A stretch of DNA of 39,198 bases. Source: Azolla pinnata (lineage: Eukaryota; Streptophyta; Polypodiopsida; Salviniales; Salviniaceae). The translations under genes and the position numbers were made by a program. The notes beneath the pieces are model-generated. The model worked only from the letters and a program-made list of their open reading frames with translations. It was not told where the DNA came from and made no database searches. This document shows, piece by piece, positions 23,521 to 35,054 of the stretch. The DNA lies in NCBI GenBank assembly GCA_037176905.1, contig JBBBWG010031275.1, positions 1-39,198 on the forward strand, given 5' to 3'. Every line of letters starts with the position of its first letter. The stretch's first letter is position 1.

Positions 23521-23711
23521 ATCATGGACCTCATGGTCAATTAGTGCGACTTTACAAAGTTAAAAAGTATGGTCGTAACTAATCAGGAGATTAGTTTATG
23601 TTATAAAGCACATTTATATATGTTTGGGAGGTTTACCAATGTATATATGTTTTAACTACATGATATTTTAGTTATAAATCACATCCCAAACTCAGTTCAA
23701 GGTGGTTCAGA

Positions 23712-23739
23712 TCGGTTCGAACTGATAAGTTCGAACCGA
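23712..23739. repeat. Perfect 12-bp inverted repeat with GATA loop
   Basis: TCGGTTCGAACT and its exact reverse complement flank the four bases GATA. It resembles neither a tRNA nor a terminator. Confidence 0.85.
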
Positions 23740-23780
23740 ATCAAACTATATCCTAAACCTTCTAAACTGATCCAAACTTA

Positions 23781-23968
23781 ACTGATAACCATCTATACCA
23801 AATCGAACTAAACTATCGTCCTTCCCAACCAAACCAAAATGAAACCCAATTGAACTCGATTTCTTTGAAACTTAACTGATAACCATCTATACCAAATCGA
23901 ACTAAATTATCATCCTTCGCAACCAAACCAAAATGAAACCCAATTGAACTCGATTTCTTGAAACCAAG
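23781..23968 (+). repeat. 94-bp tandem duplication
   Basis: Copies start at 23781 and 23875 (ACTGATAACCATCTATACCA) and are nearly identical. Confidence 0.9.
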
Positions 23969-24328
23969 CCAAACCTGAAATTCCTTATGCCAAGCCAAAC
24001 CCCTTCAAAACCACGCCATGATCTCCCAATTGTCTGAAATGGTTCCGCTGCAATCAAAGCCAATCCATCCATCGAGAGATTGGGGTCCACCGAAGCTGTC
24101 TAGTTCCCACGATTCTGCTACAGATCTCCCATCGTCCGAAATGGTTTCGATCACAATCGATTCATTCGGTAAAAAGATATTACACGAATGAAAGGGTTTT
24201 GATTCAAGCAAGAAATCAGATTCAACGCCGGTATCTTCTGAAGCCAAGAAGCCCCACATTCACACAAAAAGAAGGGATTTGGGACAAATGAGCGCCCGAG
24301 TGTGAAACGGGCTCAAGCGCTTGGACCG

Positions 24329-24371
24329 CCACGTCATCGATCCGGAGGAGGCGGCCACGTCACTGATCCCG
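24329..24371 (+). promoter_or_regulatory. Two histone type I promoter elements (hexamer plus octamer)
   Basis: CCACGTCATCGATCCGG (24329-24345) and CCACGTCACTGATCCCG (24355-24371) each join the plant histone hexamer ACGTCA to a reversed octamer-like GATCCG or GATCCC with the spacing of the known type I element. Such elements drive S-phase and meristem expression of plant histone genes. They lie about 70-110 bp upstream of the TATA box. Confidence 0.8.
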
Positions 24372-24439
24372 ACCGAAAGAGCTGCTCTCCGTCGGATGGG
24401 TGGAGGCACAGGGAACGGCCGAGATCATTTCTTGTGTTC

Positions 24440-24447
24440 TATATATA
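24440..24447 (+). promoter_or_regulatory. TATA box of histone H2A gene
   Basis: TATATATA is followed by GCTCGGGGG, 91 bp upstream of the ATG. This implies a leader of about 60 nt. Confidence 0.75.
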
Positions 24448-24537
24448 GCTCGGGGGACACACCGCTCCTCCATTGTTGACTCTGTGTTCTCCTTCTCCTT
24501 CCTCCTTCGTCTCCACACTCCGAGATTCTTCTGCGAC

Positions 24538-25098
24538 ATGGCTGCAGGCGCAGGGAGAGGGAAGGCCGCTGGCAAGAAGGCCACGTCCCGCAGCTCCAAG
24601 GCAGGCCTCCAATTCCCCGTCGGAAGGATCGCCCGCTTCTTGAAGGCTGGCAAATATGCGGAGAGGGTCGGAGCAGGTGCTCCCGTCTACCTTGCTGCCG
24701 TGCTCGAATACCTCGCTGCTGAGGTACAATAGTATTTGATTCTCCCTCTGTGTTTTTCTTCTCTAAGTTAGGTTTCCGATTTGCTGAACGTTCTTGATTG
24801 TCTTCGCAGTAGGCGGCGTCTTTTAATCCGCTTGAGTTCCTCTTTTTTGAATTCCTCCTCGGTCTTTCCCTTGGATTGGTTTCAGGTTCTTGAGCTTGCT
24901 GGAAACGCTGCTCGTGACAACAAGAAGAATCGCATTGTTCCTCGCCACATCCAACTTGCTGTTAGGAATGATGAGGAGCTGAGCAAATTGTTGGGGCAGG
25001 TGACCATCGCCAACGGTGGTGTTCTTCCCAACATCCATAACGTGCTTCTTCCTACAAAGAAGGCCTCTGGCGGGAAAATTAGTTCTGATGATGTCTGA
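24538..25098 (+). CDS. H2A: Histone H2A (2 exons)
   Basis: Exons 24538-24723 and 24886-25098 join in phase 0 (GCTGAG|GTACAA; TTTCAG|GTTCTT), giving 132 residues. The histone fold shows [58 protein letters not shown] and [18 protein letters not shown]. It packages DNA in nucleosomes as a dimer with H2B. The C-terminus ([13 protein letters not shown]) lacks both the SQEF phosphorylation motif of H2A.X and the SPKK motif of H2A.W, and the core is not H2A.Z-like. It is therefore best called a canonical, replication-type H2A. The two type I promoter elements upstream agree with S-phase expression. The 162-bp intron sits between ..AAE and VLEL.., a position I associate with plant H2A genes. Confidence 0.95.
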
Positions 25099-26690
25099 TC
25101 CATCGTTCTTGCCATCTCGTATCCACATGGTGTTTCTGAACACCACCATTCTGTCCGGGGATTAAGATCCTCTTGATTCCATCATTTTGTGTCTTCCTTG
25201 GCTTATTGTAAATATCCCATACCATCTGAAGTCAAGAAGATGTAAATGGTCCAAATCTTCTAAGAAGGGAAGAGTATATTCTTCTTCTGAGCATCTGTTG
25301 AACAGTCTTGACCTTTCAGTAGTTCGCCTGGCCAGTCTATTGTGTGGCATTAATAGCAGATTGTACAACAATTTGCTGTTTTGGTATGGCGTGTCCAGAC
25401 GAATTCTGCTGATGTTTTCACCTTGTGAGAAATTATTTGGCAGAAGACAATTTGATGAAAAATTGTGGTGGATCTCAAGGATCACCTTTTACCTTGTTTG
25501 TGGTGGGTGATCAAGTGTTGTAGAATCACTATTTCTTGATCTTTTTTTAATAGAAGTACTTGTGAAGTATTGCTTTAATAACAAAGCATTAATCTTGTTG
25601 TGTAAATCGCTTTCTCTCATTGTTTATAAGTGATTGAGAAGGCGAATATTAAAAAATCGGTTATTCAAGTGCCAGCGCAAAGGACAAACCCGTTTCCATT
25701 TCTATTTCACCCTCTAACTGGAACTGTTAAATCTTAAACCCCATGCGTTTGCTTTTGTCTTTAATCTTGCACGCTATCGCTTTTTATCAGAAGTAAGATT
25801 GATGCACCACACTCTAAAGTTGGAAGTCCTTTTGTCTAAAATTGGAAGTTTACCGGCAAAGTATTTAGTGTACACATGATCACATCTATCTAGTCTTTGC
25901 ATTTGATAGGTGGTTTTGAAGCCATTATTGGTCCTTCAAATGTGGCTCTAACGTAAGTTGGATTTATTTTCCCATGTTGCGAATGTGGTGAGATTAATAT
26001 TGTTGAGTTGGCCTGAAGTAACCATGTCCTTGTTTAAATGCATGGGTATGCTTCGAAACCTGTGGGTTGTGAAGGAGATGGGTATTGTTGAAATTGGTGA
26101 ATCTTGTCTTAATAATAATGGAGGATAGTAGTTGCTTCTTGTAAGGTCAAGGATAGAGAAGATCAAAACTCTCTTTGTTGGGGACAATGTATATTACTCT
26201 CATAAGGGCAGTGGCTTATGATGGTCCAAGTCAAGGATTTCAAGGTGACTCCCATTGCCATTGATCGAGCTCGTGAAGCAAAGGCACAGAAAGAGCTCGA
26301 GGGGTAGAACCTATCAATTTATACTCTTGTAAACCGATGGAAAGCTTGTTGATTGATATTCTGATCGTTGAAAGCTTATAAACCTATCAATTTATATTCT
26401 GATCGATCAAGCTTGTCGAAGAAAGGAGCCATTCTAATATCAAGCTTGTTGAAGTAAGACGCTCCGGATTAGATTTGGAATCGGCACATATATTATTATA
26501 GAACTAGAACTAATCGCCATTAACTAGAACTAATCAAATGGTGATCAAAGAGGCTTGAAACTGTAGATAAGATCCCGGAGAAGGTAAACATAAGGCCATG
26601 GAGAAAGAAAATCAGCCCATTTTTGAAAAACATAACAAAAATAAGAAATGAGCAGATGAAAAGAGGAGAATTAGGATTTTTACAATTAAA
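25099..26690. other. H2A 3' region and intergenic DNA, no gene seen
   Basis: About the first 150-450 bp are probably the H2A 3' untranslated region. Beyond that no supported coding frame or repeat, apart from a short internal duplication of AAAGCTT..AACCTATCAATTTATA near 26310-26395. Confidence 0.4.
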
Positions 26691-26696
26691 AAGAAA

Positions 26697-26777
26697 GGGG
26701 GGGGGGGGGGGGGGAAAAGGAAAAAACAAAAACCAAAAAACAAGGAGAACTTCCCCCCCCCACAACCCCCCCCCCCC
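26697..26777. repeat. Poly-G (18) followed by poly-C (9 and 12) tracts
   Basis: G18 occupies 26697-26714, C9 26753-26761 and C12 26766-26777, followed by A-rich sequence. The G and C tracts can pair as a hairpin, and either strand could form a G-quadruplex. Tract lengths may be affected by sequencing error. Confidence 0.85.
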
Positions 26778-26895
26778 AAAAAAAAAAATAAAAAATAAAA
26801 AATAAGGAGGAATTACTACATATACAGAAAAATAAATAAGAGGAAAAAGAAATAATGCATAATAAATAAAAAGGAAAAAACAAATTGCTCTGACT

Positions 26896-26981
26896 TCTCT
26901 CTCTATCTTCCTCTTCTTCTTCTTCTTCTTCTCTTCTTCTCTTCTTCTTCCTTCTTCCTTCTTCTTCCTTCTTCTTCTTGA
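26896..26981 (+). promoter_or_regulatory. CU-rich leader tract of the PTB gene
   Basis: A continuous CTT/CTC/TCC run ends about 35 bp upstream of the PTB start codon. Such pyrimidine patches are common in plant leaders, and CUCUU/UCUUC words are also the binding sites of PTB itself, so autoregulation is possible. Confidence 0.5.
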
Positions 26982-27016
26982 CGACAGACCTGCAGCAGCA
27001 AGCAGCGGCGACGGCT

Positions 27017-30000
27017 ATGGCGGAACCCTCCAAAGTCCTTCACTTCCGAAATGTCGGGCCTGAGATTACCGAGGTATGTGCTCATGTTTCTGTGTCTATC
27101 TATCTACGCATATGCGAGAGAAAGAGGGAGAGAGATTGAGACACACGCACACACACACACACACACACACAGAGACGGAGCTCCCCTTTCTTACCCTCCT
27201 CTGTATGTTTTGTGCTTCGGCGAGCAGGACGATTTGACAGAGCTCGTCCGACCCTTCGGCAAAGTTGCGAAGCTCGTCATGCTGAGGGCGAAAAACCAGG
27301 TCAGAAAAGGAAGGGAACCGAGGAAGGATAGAATTTTTACGTTGAATTGTGGTGTGCATAACCTGTTTTTGGGCGCGAGGGAGCAGTTTATCAGATTCCA
27401 TGCTATATCATGGAGACGAGAGAGAGAGAGAGAGAGAGAAAAAAAAGTGAGAGAACGCCATGAATAACTCCTTATCGGTCTGTGTATTTGTGTTCTGCTT
27501 GCTTTCTTTCTTTTTTGCCAGGCCTTGATACAGATGCAGGACCTCTCCTCTGCTACAAGCGTGGTTTCATACTATGATACAACACAACCTACCATCAGGT
27601 CAGTCGATTCTTTTTCTTCCTCTTCCTCTTCCTCTGTTTTCTTCTGCGTTCTTTTTTATCTTCTGCTTTTTCCCCTCCTTCAAACTCCATAAGCTGAAGC
27701 TCCCCCTTTCCACTCTTTGCAATGAGATTTATATCCATTTTCTTGCATCATGACTGTGTGCTATCTATACTTTTGTTTTTGCTCCCGTAGATATCTGTTC
27801 CATCTTGGCATACACTTGTTCAACATGGAAATCCTCTCTCAATTTCTGCCCCCAAATATATATTTTTTCCAAGCATTATTCTGCTTTGTATGGGTCATAT
27901 TGCATTGATTGACAAGAATTTGAAATCTTTCATTCCACCTCATGAACCATTTACATGAAGAATTTCGGTGTCCTTTCAAAAGGTATTTCTCTTGTCAAGC
28001 ATTGTGCTGATGTTGCAAAATGTATGTTTTCTCCAAGCATTATTCTGCTTTACGTGGATCATGCGGTGTTGATTTTGTGTTTTGACAAAGAATTTAACAT
28101 CGTTTCTCTTTACCGAAAATTTCACAAGAGTTTTTTCAACAATTATAGCACTTTGGCTTGTTAAACATTGTAGTCTTCAGGATAAATGTTCATTCTGTCT
28201 GCTTTCATGTCATTTCCTATTGAGGGGTCAAAGATGTCACAACTCTGCTCTAACATTCATTATACCATGTATGCTACATTTTTATGCATCACGTTTTGTG
28301 TGAAATCACAGGGGTAGAAACGTTTATATCCAGTTCTCCTCACATTTGGAGCTCACTGTTCCTGAGTCATGGCGCCAGCAGCAAGATCAGGTTTTAAGCT
28401 TTCTTTTTTTCCTTTCACAAGCTCCTTATTTTCGTTATGCGCAGGAATGTTTATGGTGCCTATGCTTCTTCTTATATGTTGTTTTTTTCACATATTTTTC
28501 TTTGTGCTTTGTTAGGATACGCAACCCAACCGTATACTATTAGTAACCATCCACAATCCTCTCTTTCCCATCACAGTGAGTGTGCTTCATCAAGTGTTTT
28601 CAGCCTATGGGTTTATCGAGAAGATCGTAACATTCCAAAAATCAGCTGGTTGGCCTCACCCTAACTTTACAGCTCATGCTTTTGTAAACTTGTGCAAAAC
28701 TGGTATCTGAAGTAAGGTCTCGCAAGGATATATTCAGTATTTATATTGGTGCTTAAACTAGATCAAGTGGAACCATCTATGCACACCAAATGCTGAACGA
28801 ACCTATGCATTATGAAACTTAAACCAACCCATTATATTTCAAAACGTTTGTCCTCAGGAAAACATTTGTATATATACCATTGCATCTCGTTGTACCATCC
28901 GCACATCTTAAATATTGAAGCATTTAAGATTCTGGATGCAATAAGGCGCATATGTAAAATAGTATATCTCAAAAAGGTTAAAGACGGGTCTGCCCAGGGA
29001 TTAAAATATTCATAATTTAGTTGAAAAATTTGGACTTAGTATTCTCACAACTTCCCCAGTAGGATCATTTTATTTTCTCTTAGAAAACATGAATATCAAT
29101 AGGGATGGAGTGCAATTTACCCACTGTCTTCTAGTTCACCCACATCCGTGTGGAGTGCTAGAACTGTCAACCTTTCTCTGCGGCTGCTTGTGGTAGTGAA
29201 AAATCTGTTCACTTTTCTGCATATAACTAAACGTACTTCCCTTGTATCAAAATCATTGGTACTTATTGATCTTTCTTTGCTGATTCATTAGTGCCTTTCT
29301 CCAGAGTTGGAATTGGTTGATGTTCTTGTTCCAAGGACATCCAAACCTAAGATCCTGTAGAACCCCTCATGATATATGCAAGGGCAATAAAAATATTAAC
29401 CATGTTGATGTTATTCAGTTCTACAGGCTATAGTCAGAACCTCAGTAGATTGCAAAGTGAATTGAATGGAGCGGATTTTCCATGAATGTATTACCCTCTT
29501 ACCCGTTCGTGTCTGTTAAGATTCTTATAGTGTGCAAGGCCTACAGATACTCCGTGCAATAGATCTATCTATTTGAAATGTCAAATTTCATCTATTTGAC
29601 TTTTGCTGTGAATCAATGAATTGCTAGGCCAATTTCTTTCTATTGTGGTAGTAGAGAAATCCTAACGTTTGCAATTTACATTAAAATAATAAAGAAATAG
29701 GGTTTACATGTTAATGGAAGGCCATGATGAGAAATTAGTGCATATTAAATAGAAAACGTTACTGAATGGACCTGCAGACCTAGCTTTATAGTTGTACATA
29801 TTAGGAGACAATTAATTAGGGAGCTTTACTCCAACAATCTCCCTCCTAAAGCAGTTATAGCTGAAGGTTTTGTTTTTGGTAGAAGATTCATCGAAAGTAT
29901 GCAGGATTCTGTGTTGTATCAAATCTTCAATAGCTGGTTAACACATTCTCTGTCATATTTGAATGAAGTGACATCAGACATCAACGTGTTTGGTTGTTGC

Positions 30001-32236
30001 TTGGAACACCGATTTATGTGCGAAAGATATACTGCTTTGGGTATGATAGTGCAAGGTTGGCCTTTATTTGGGACTTCAACGTCGGTACACAATGAGCTAC
30101 TTCTGTAGCTGAGATATACTCTTACCCTTTTTAGTATAGAGTGGCAATCTGGTGCAGCCATGGACAACTCCATCTCTAATGTATGGCACAATTACCTTTC
30201 CTTTATTGCACATAACAACCTGGTTTTTAGTCTTGATGACCTCTCTAAACTGTGGTAGGAAGATTGTATAACCCATCTACCCTTATACATCATATTTTAG
30301 GGAGATGACGCTGATTGATTTTACATCGAGCTAGTTTCCGAATTTATGTCTAATTTGTATACAAGGACATTGTGAGACCAAAGCTCCTCTAACAAGTCAC
30401 CTTAAAGTGTGCTGGGATCTACTGAAAAAATTGTATTTTAGTTCTTTATAGCCTCTCTCCAAAACACATTGGAAAACTAGCTGTGGACAGCTTACATTGA
30501 ACCCACTGATATAGTTCTGTTATAATGTTTATCCATATCATAAGAAGTTGGATTTAAGGAGCTGTTGCTCTCATTAGTTGAATAGTTTGCACGAATTTCT
30601 AGGTGTTCAAGCCCTTGTCCAATTCACGGATCAGAATGCTGCTATGCAAGCAAGAAACAGCGTGCAGGTATTATATCTTCTTTCTCTCTGTATGGCTATA
30701 TATATTCCACATGTTCATCTGATAAGGTCTTTCATTTTGGTTCTTCAGGGCCGCAATATTTATGATGGATGCTGTACCTTGGATATCCAATATTCCAAGT
30801 ACGTAATTTAATAGAGTGAAAGTGCATTCAATTTCATCATAAGACACAATGGTATTTTGTTGGCTCATCTACTAATCCACATTTTAAATCACTTCCAGCC
30901 TTTCTGAACTGCAGGTTCAACTAAACAATGAGCGAATGAGGTAATGTGGTTTTGTACATATAAGTTGTGTGGTTGAATATAAGTATATATGAAGGTTATA
31001 CTGATGGCATATTCTCAAATACGAACAGGGACTACACAAACCCATCTTTGCCACCTGAACCAGGAATGGTATGTGCCTATCTTTCTAATCGGAGAACCGG
31101 ATTCCATGTTTTTAAGTGTGGTTGGAATTTTTGGATTGTGCTCATGTTATCCAGCCCTTTTATGGAGAAAATGGGAATATGTATGCTTTGCAACCAGGAG
31201 TATCTCGACCAGGTGGGTAACTACTGGAACCTCAGATGTTAATTTAGTTTCTTCATTAACTTGTTCATTTTTTAGAATATCTCTAACTTAAGTTATTTTT
31301 GAAACTATTTTCAGTGGCCTTTCAGCAGGTATATGGTCTCCTTCTTAATACTCTGGTTGTTTATCAGATGAGAAGGTATCTTCTAGATGACATATAAAGT
31401 GTTTCAATACTCTTACCTACCTGTCTAGATGCCTCTTGGTGGTGGCCTTACTGCTGCAGCAATGTTTGGGGGAGTCCTTCCCCAAGGTATAAGCGGTACC
31501 AATGATAGAACAACGCTGATTGTCTCTAATCTAAATTACGAGGTGCAATATACAATGATAGTTGGCTTGTTCTGATTTAACAAAAAGGCTGTCAAGTTAG
31601 CTTTTGTGTTCACACTTTTCATGTCTGCAGCAAGTTGATGCTGATAAATTATTCAACCTTTTCTCAAACTACGGAAACATTGTAAGGATAAAATTCTTAC
31701 ACAACAAACCAGATCACGCACTAGTTCAGATGGGTGATGGCCTGCAGGCTGAACTTGCTGTACATTATCTTAAGGTTAGATTTCAAATTCTGGATCTCAT
31801 ATTTAAGGTCTTGCTAGCACTCATTTTGATGGCACGTGATGTCCAGGGTGTAACACTGTTTGGAAACAAAATGGAGGTGAACTTCTCCAAGTACACTCAA
31901 ATCAACCCTTCTTCTGACACTCATGATTATTCCTCCTCGAGCTTGAACCGTTTCAATCGCAACGTCACCAAGAATCTACGCTACTGCTGTGCCCCAACCA
32001 AAATGGTTCACATTTCAAGTCTCCCTAACGATGTGACTGAAGCAGATATCACTGCACATCTTGAACCACATGGGCAAATAGTTGATGCGAAAGTATTTGA
32101 GGCCAATGGGAAGAAGCAGGCATTGGTTCAATTTGATACCGAAGAGGAAGCCATGGAAGCACTTATGTGCAAGCACGCTAGCCTCTTTCAGGGTCAAACT
32201 ATTCGTCTCGCCTTTTCAAAGTCGAGGTCAGTTTAG
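27017..32236 (+). CDS. PTB3: Polypyrimidine tract-binding protein homologue 3 (14 exons)
   Basis: Exons: 27017-27073, 27228-27299, 27522-27598, 28312-28390, 28516-28648, 30603-30667, 30749-30798, 30899-30940, 31029-31068, 31155-31212, 31315-31328, 31429-31542, 31631-31774, 31847-32236. All have GT..AG introns and matching phases, with no internal stop: 444 residues, close to the Arabidopsis homologue. Four RRM-type domains are visible. RRM1 (about 4-84) has KVLHFRNVGPEITEDDL, RRM2 (100-178) ILLVTIHNPLFPITVSVLHQ, RRM3 (256-334) LIVSNLNY and PDHALVQMGDG, and RRM4 (365-443) KMVHISSLPNDVTEADI and KKQALVQF. RRM2 and RRM3 are joined by a Pro/Gly-rich linker. PTBs bind CU-rich RNA and control alternative splicing and RNA transport. 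Exon 11 is a 14-nt microexon, and intron 13 (72 nt) is in frame and open. Intron 5 is the longest (1954 bp). Confidence 0.93.
27138..27172 (+). repeat. CA microsatellite in PTB intron 1
   Basis: ACACACGCACACAC.. over about 35 bp. It lies 60 bp after the first donor. A GA run of similar size lies in intron 2 (about 27417-27440). Confidence 0.9.
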
Positions 32237-34579
32237 CTTTGTGGCTGCCTCTCTTATCATGTGGAGTTTCAGACAGGTATGATATTTCCAGATTATTAGC
32301 CGGACTTCTATGCTATGTTTACTAGCATGATAAAGAGCTGCATAATATATGTAATGAATTGAGTATTGCCTCACTTTGGCTTGCAGACTGTCATAGCTCA
32401 GCTCGCTTTAGGTTGTATTTAGCAATACTATGGAATCTCACATGTTTTTGGTACTAGTGGAGGCAACCTGTGAATTCATTCATGGTAACTGTTCTTTGAA
32501 CAACGGGATTGTGGGAGTTCTTTTGGATCTTCATTGCTGCACCATCTTGTTCATTCAGGGAAGGTTTCTTCGACTGCCAAGATCTGAGAGAGCCGTATCT
32601 GTATGCATTGGCTTTAGTTGAAACGTTTTGAGATCGATGTTTTTTTACAACGTTTTTGAGTTCCAGGACCGATAGAGTGTTGGCTCTAATTGGCTTTTAA
32701 TTTTTTCTGTTTAACTTGTAAGCATTGCAGTATATAACTTAAGAACTCTATTTATCAATGATGAGGGAATTGCTATTTCTATATTTTCTTGGATCTAAAT
32801 GGACTCCATACTTTTGGGTTTTTGGCATCACCCTTGTCACCCATAACTGGTTCTGGGAAATACTCTTTATCTGTCTCTACTCCATTTGCAAGCAGGACTG
32901 GAGGCTTGATGGTATTGATATCAAATGACCCCAACATTGTAAGAAGGCTGAAAACATCATGGTCAATAACTTAACTTTATGATGCCAGCCAGTGCTTACA
33001 CAAAACCATGAAACTTACAGAGCATAAGGATGTAATGCTTTTGATGCATGTTCTGGTGATAAATACATTGCAGGTTGGATTATATGCTCATGCAAGTCGT
33101 TGTTGCTCCTGATGTTTGAATGTCTTGACAACATTATTCTGCTTTCTGGTAAGGTATATGCTGCTAGAGATGATCAGATCTTGGATCTGCTTACCTGATT
33201 TGGATGGTTGTATAGCATCAATTCCAGATTGATTATTATTGTAAGCTACATCCAAATACCAGTTTTGATCTTATATTCAGGTCCCTACTCATTCCTCCAA
33301 TGCCTCCCATCAGTCTTGGTATCTTCTTTTAACCTTCCTTAATTTCTAATGTGAAGGAGGTTTTGGTAAGCTAATTTGGCTCCTCAGATTTTGAAATGGA
33401 GTACTTGTGGTTTGATGCAGTCATTGGATACATCTTCATACAATAATTGGCATTGGGATTTTATCAAACTATCTTCGACAAAACAACAGCCTTAAACTGA
33501 GTTTCCGCATTTTGTCAGACATCTTTTCGCATGGCACACTGATCTTTCTCACATTGTCGACAGATTGCTCATTAGCAATAGAGCTTCGAGCTCTTTATTG
33601 ATTTTTATTCTATATGTTAAGCAATTCTTTTGTACCAATTTCGCGTACAAATTGTTGCATATGTTAATTATGAGGCGTTTAGTCACACCTCGAAGAAAGA
33701 TTCATTTCGCCGGTAGCATTTACCATGATGCATATTGCAAAATACATGGACTCAGAGCGATGCATCCTAGTGGCAGATCTTGTTGGCCAATATAATTTCG
33801 ACCATCTGGAATCTCAGTTTAAGGTTGTTTCGACAAAACTTCTCATGCTCGATTGGGTCTATTTCACCTTGTATTCTGATCATGTAGTTTTGGCATTTGT
33901 TACTTCAAAGAGCGATCTCAAGAAATGTTAGAGCTATAACTAATGTCGATGTCGAATTCGGTATGTGCCAGGGCAAGAGGTTGTGACATTAGAAATTGAA
34001 ACTATAGTGTTTTGATCGAATAGAGGATGAATAGGGTTTTCAATAAGAAAATGTTTCCACTGCGTGTGCCAAATCCAACTAATTTTGCCGAACAAAATCA
34101 GATCGGCCAAAGTTTGTGGGATCTACAAATTTGCCGAAAGTTGCTAAAAATGAGATCGACAATTTCTTATCGGAAATCGGATTCAAATCAATTGATCCTG
34201 CAGATTGATTACATGTTCAGAGAAGTGAAATATAAATCTATACCTACGAATGGCTTAAGAGATTAGAGAGGGATCAAGTACATGCATGAGAATGTTCTAG
34301 AACGTTCCAAAGTTTTAGAAGTACAAAGCACACAATCCGATGCAGAGATTGACATCTTTGTTACTGATGTGAATTTGTAAAGCTCGATTCTCCCCAACTG
34401 TATCTCTTAATCTTATCGATATCATGCTCAGTCGCTATACTAATCGCCTCAATCGAGAGCAATTAGTGACTTGATTAGCAGAAACAATTAGCACTAATGC
34501 TGTCTGTTAATTGAAATGTGTTTAGCTCAAAGTTTTAGATGTATTTTTTTTCTGTCATTTTTAAGGTGTGAAGATTTTG
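32237..34579. other. PTB 3' untranslated region and intergenic DNA
   Basis: The first part is probably PTB 3' untranslated sequence. Several poly-T tracts occur. No coding frame with a recognisable domain is seen up to the next gene. An AT-rich stretch with the word TTTTGATGCAT occurs near 33030. Confidence 0.4.
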
Positions 34580-35016
34580 ATGGCAGCTTCTTCTCCTTCT
34601 TCTTCTTCTTCTTCTTCTTCTTCTGCTGCTGCTGCTGCCCCAGCCATCGCTACCACCGCCAAGGTCCACGATCGACTCTCGCAATGTGTTGTCTCCGTCT
34701 CCAACCTCGCCGATCTCATTCGCAACACCTCCCCCACTGAGGTAAAGAATAACACTGGCTTTGGTGTTCCTGAATGACACCACCAGAACACAAACACAAA
34801 CACAAGCACACAGCTCAAAAAGAAAAAGAGGAAAATAAATGATGCTCCAGCTATCCGTTGTTGTTTCTTTGCCTCCCTTTCTAACATCGGAGTGTGCTGA
34901 TTTGTTGTTCTCTTACCATTCCGCTCTTTTGTTTTTGTTTTTCTCCCCTTCAGAGTATTGCAAAGTTGCCAAAGGATCTTCTTGCAAAGTCTGCAAACAT
35001 TCGAAACACAGGACAG
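34580..35016 (+). CDS. Small TOM2B-like protein, first two exons; 3' end uncertain
   Basis: Exon 1 is 34580-34741 (54 codons) and exon 2 is 34954-35016 (21 codons), phase 0 (ACTGAG|GTAAAG; CCTTCAG|AGTATT; GACAG|GTCAGT). The N-terminus is a poly-Ser then poly-Ala tract from TTC and GCT microsatellites. It is followed by VHDRLSQCVVSVSNLADLIRN and KLPKDLLAKSANIRNTGQ. This pairing resembles the conserved part of plant TOM2B, a small host factor. The resemblance is from memory and moderate. Homologues continue for another 30-40 residues. The best continuation is an exon at 35887-35931 (VLNTMVFHISYQSP then TAG), which is weak, so the gene may be truncated or I have missed an exon. The start at 34580 is the first ATG in the frame. 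Confidence 0.55.
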
Positions 35017-35054
35017 GTCAGTACCGTAGTCTCTTCCGGGGAAATATATCCATG

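Larger units (their letters stand above)
23521..24328. other. Intergenic, with short repeats, upstream of histone H2A
   Basis: Contains the inverted repeat at 23712-23739 and the 94-bp duplication listed separately, and AACCAAACC-type low-complexity sequence. A minus-strand open frame of 84 codons (24005-24259) has no recognisable domain and I do not call it. Confidence 0.4.

Noticed and set aside
23712..23739. GGTTCGAA words suggesting a tRNA T-arm
   Set aside because: The sequence is a simple palindrome with a 4-base loop and no acceptor stem, D-arm or anticodon arm can be drawn around it.
26686..27033. Minus-strand 115-codon frame, Glu/Lys/Pro-rich
   Set aside because: Produced by the CTT-rich PTB leader and the G/C homopolymers; no protein-like region.
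34568..34579. Four-codon upstream extension of the TOM2B-like gene starting at GTG
   Set aside because: Plant nuclear genes start at ATG. The first ATG in frame is 34580.
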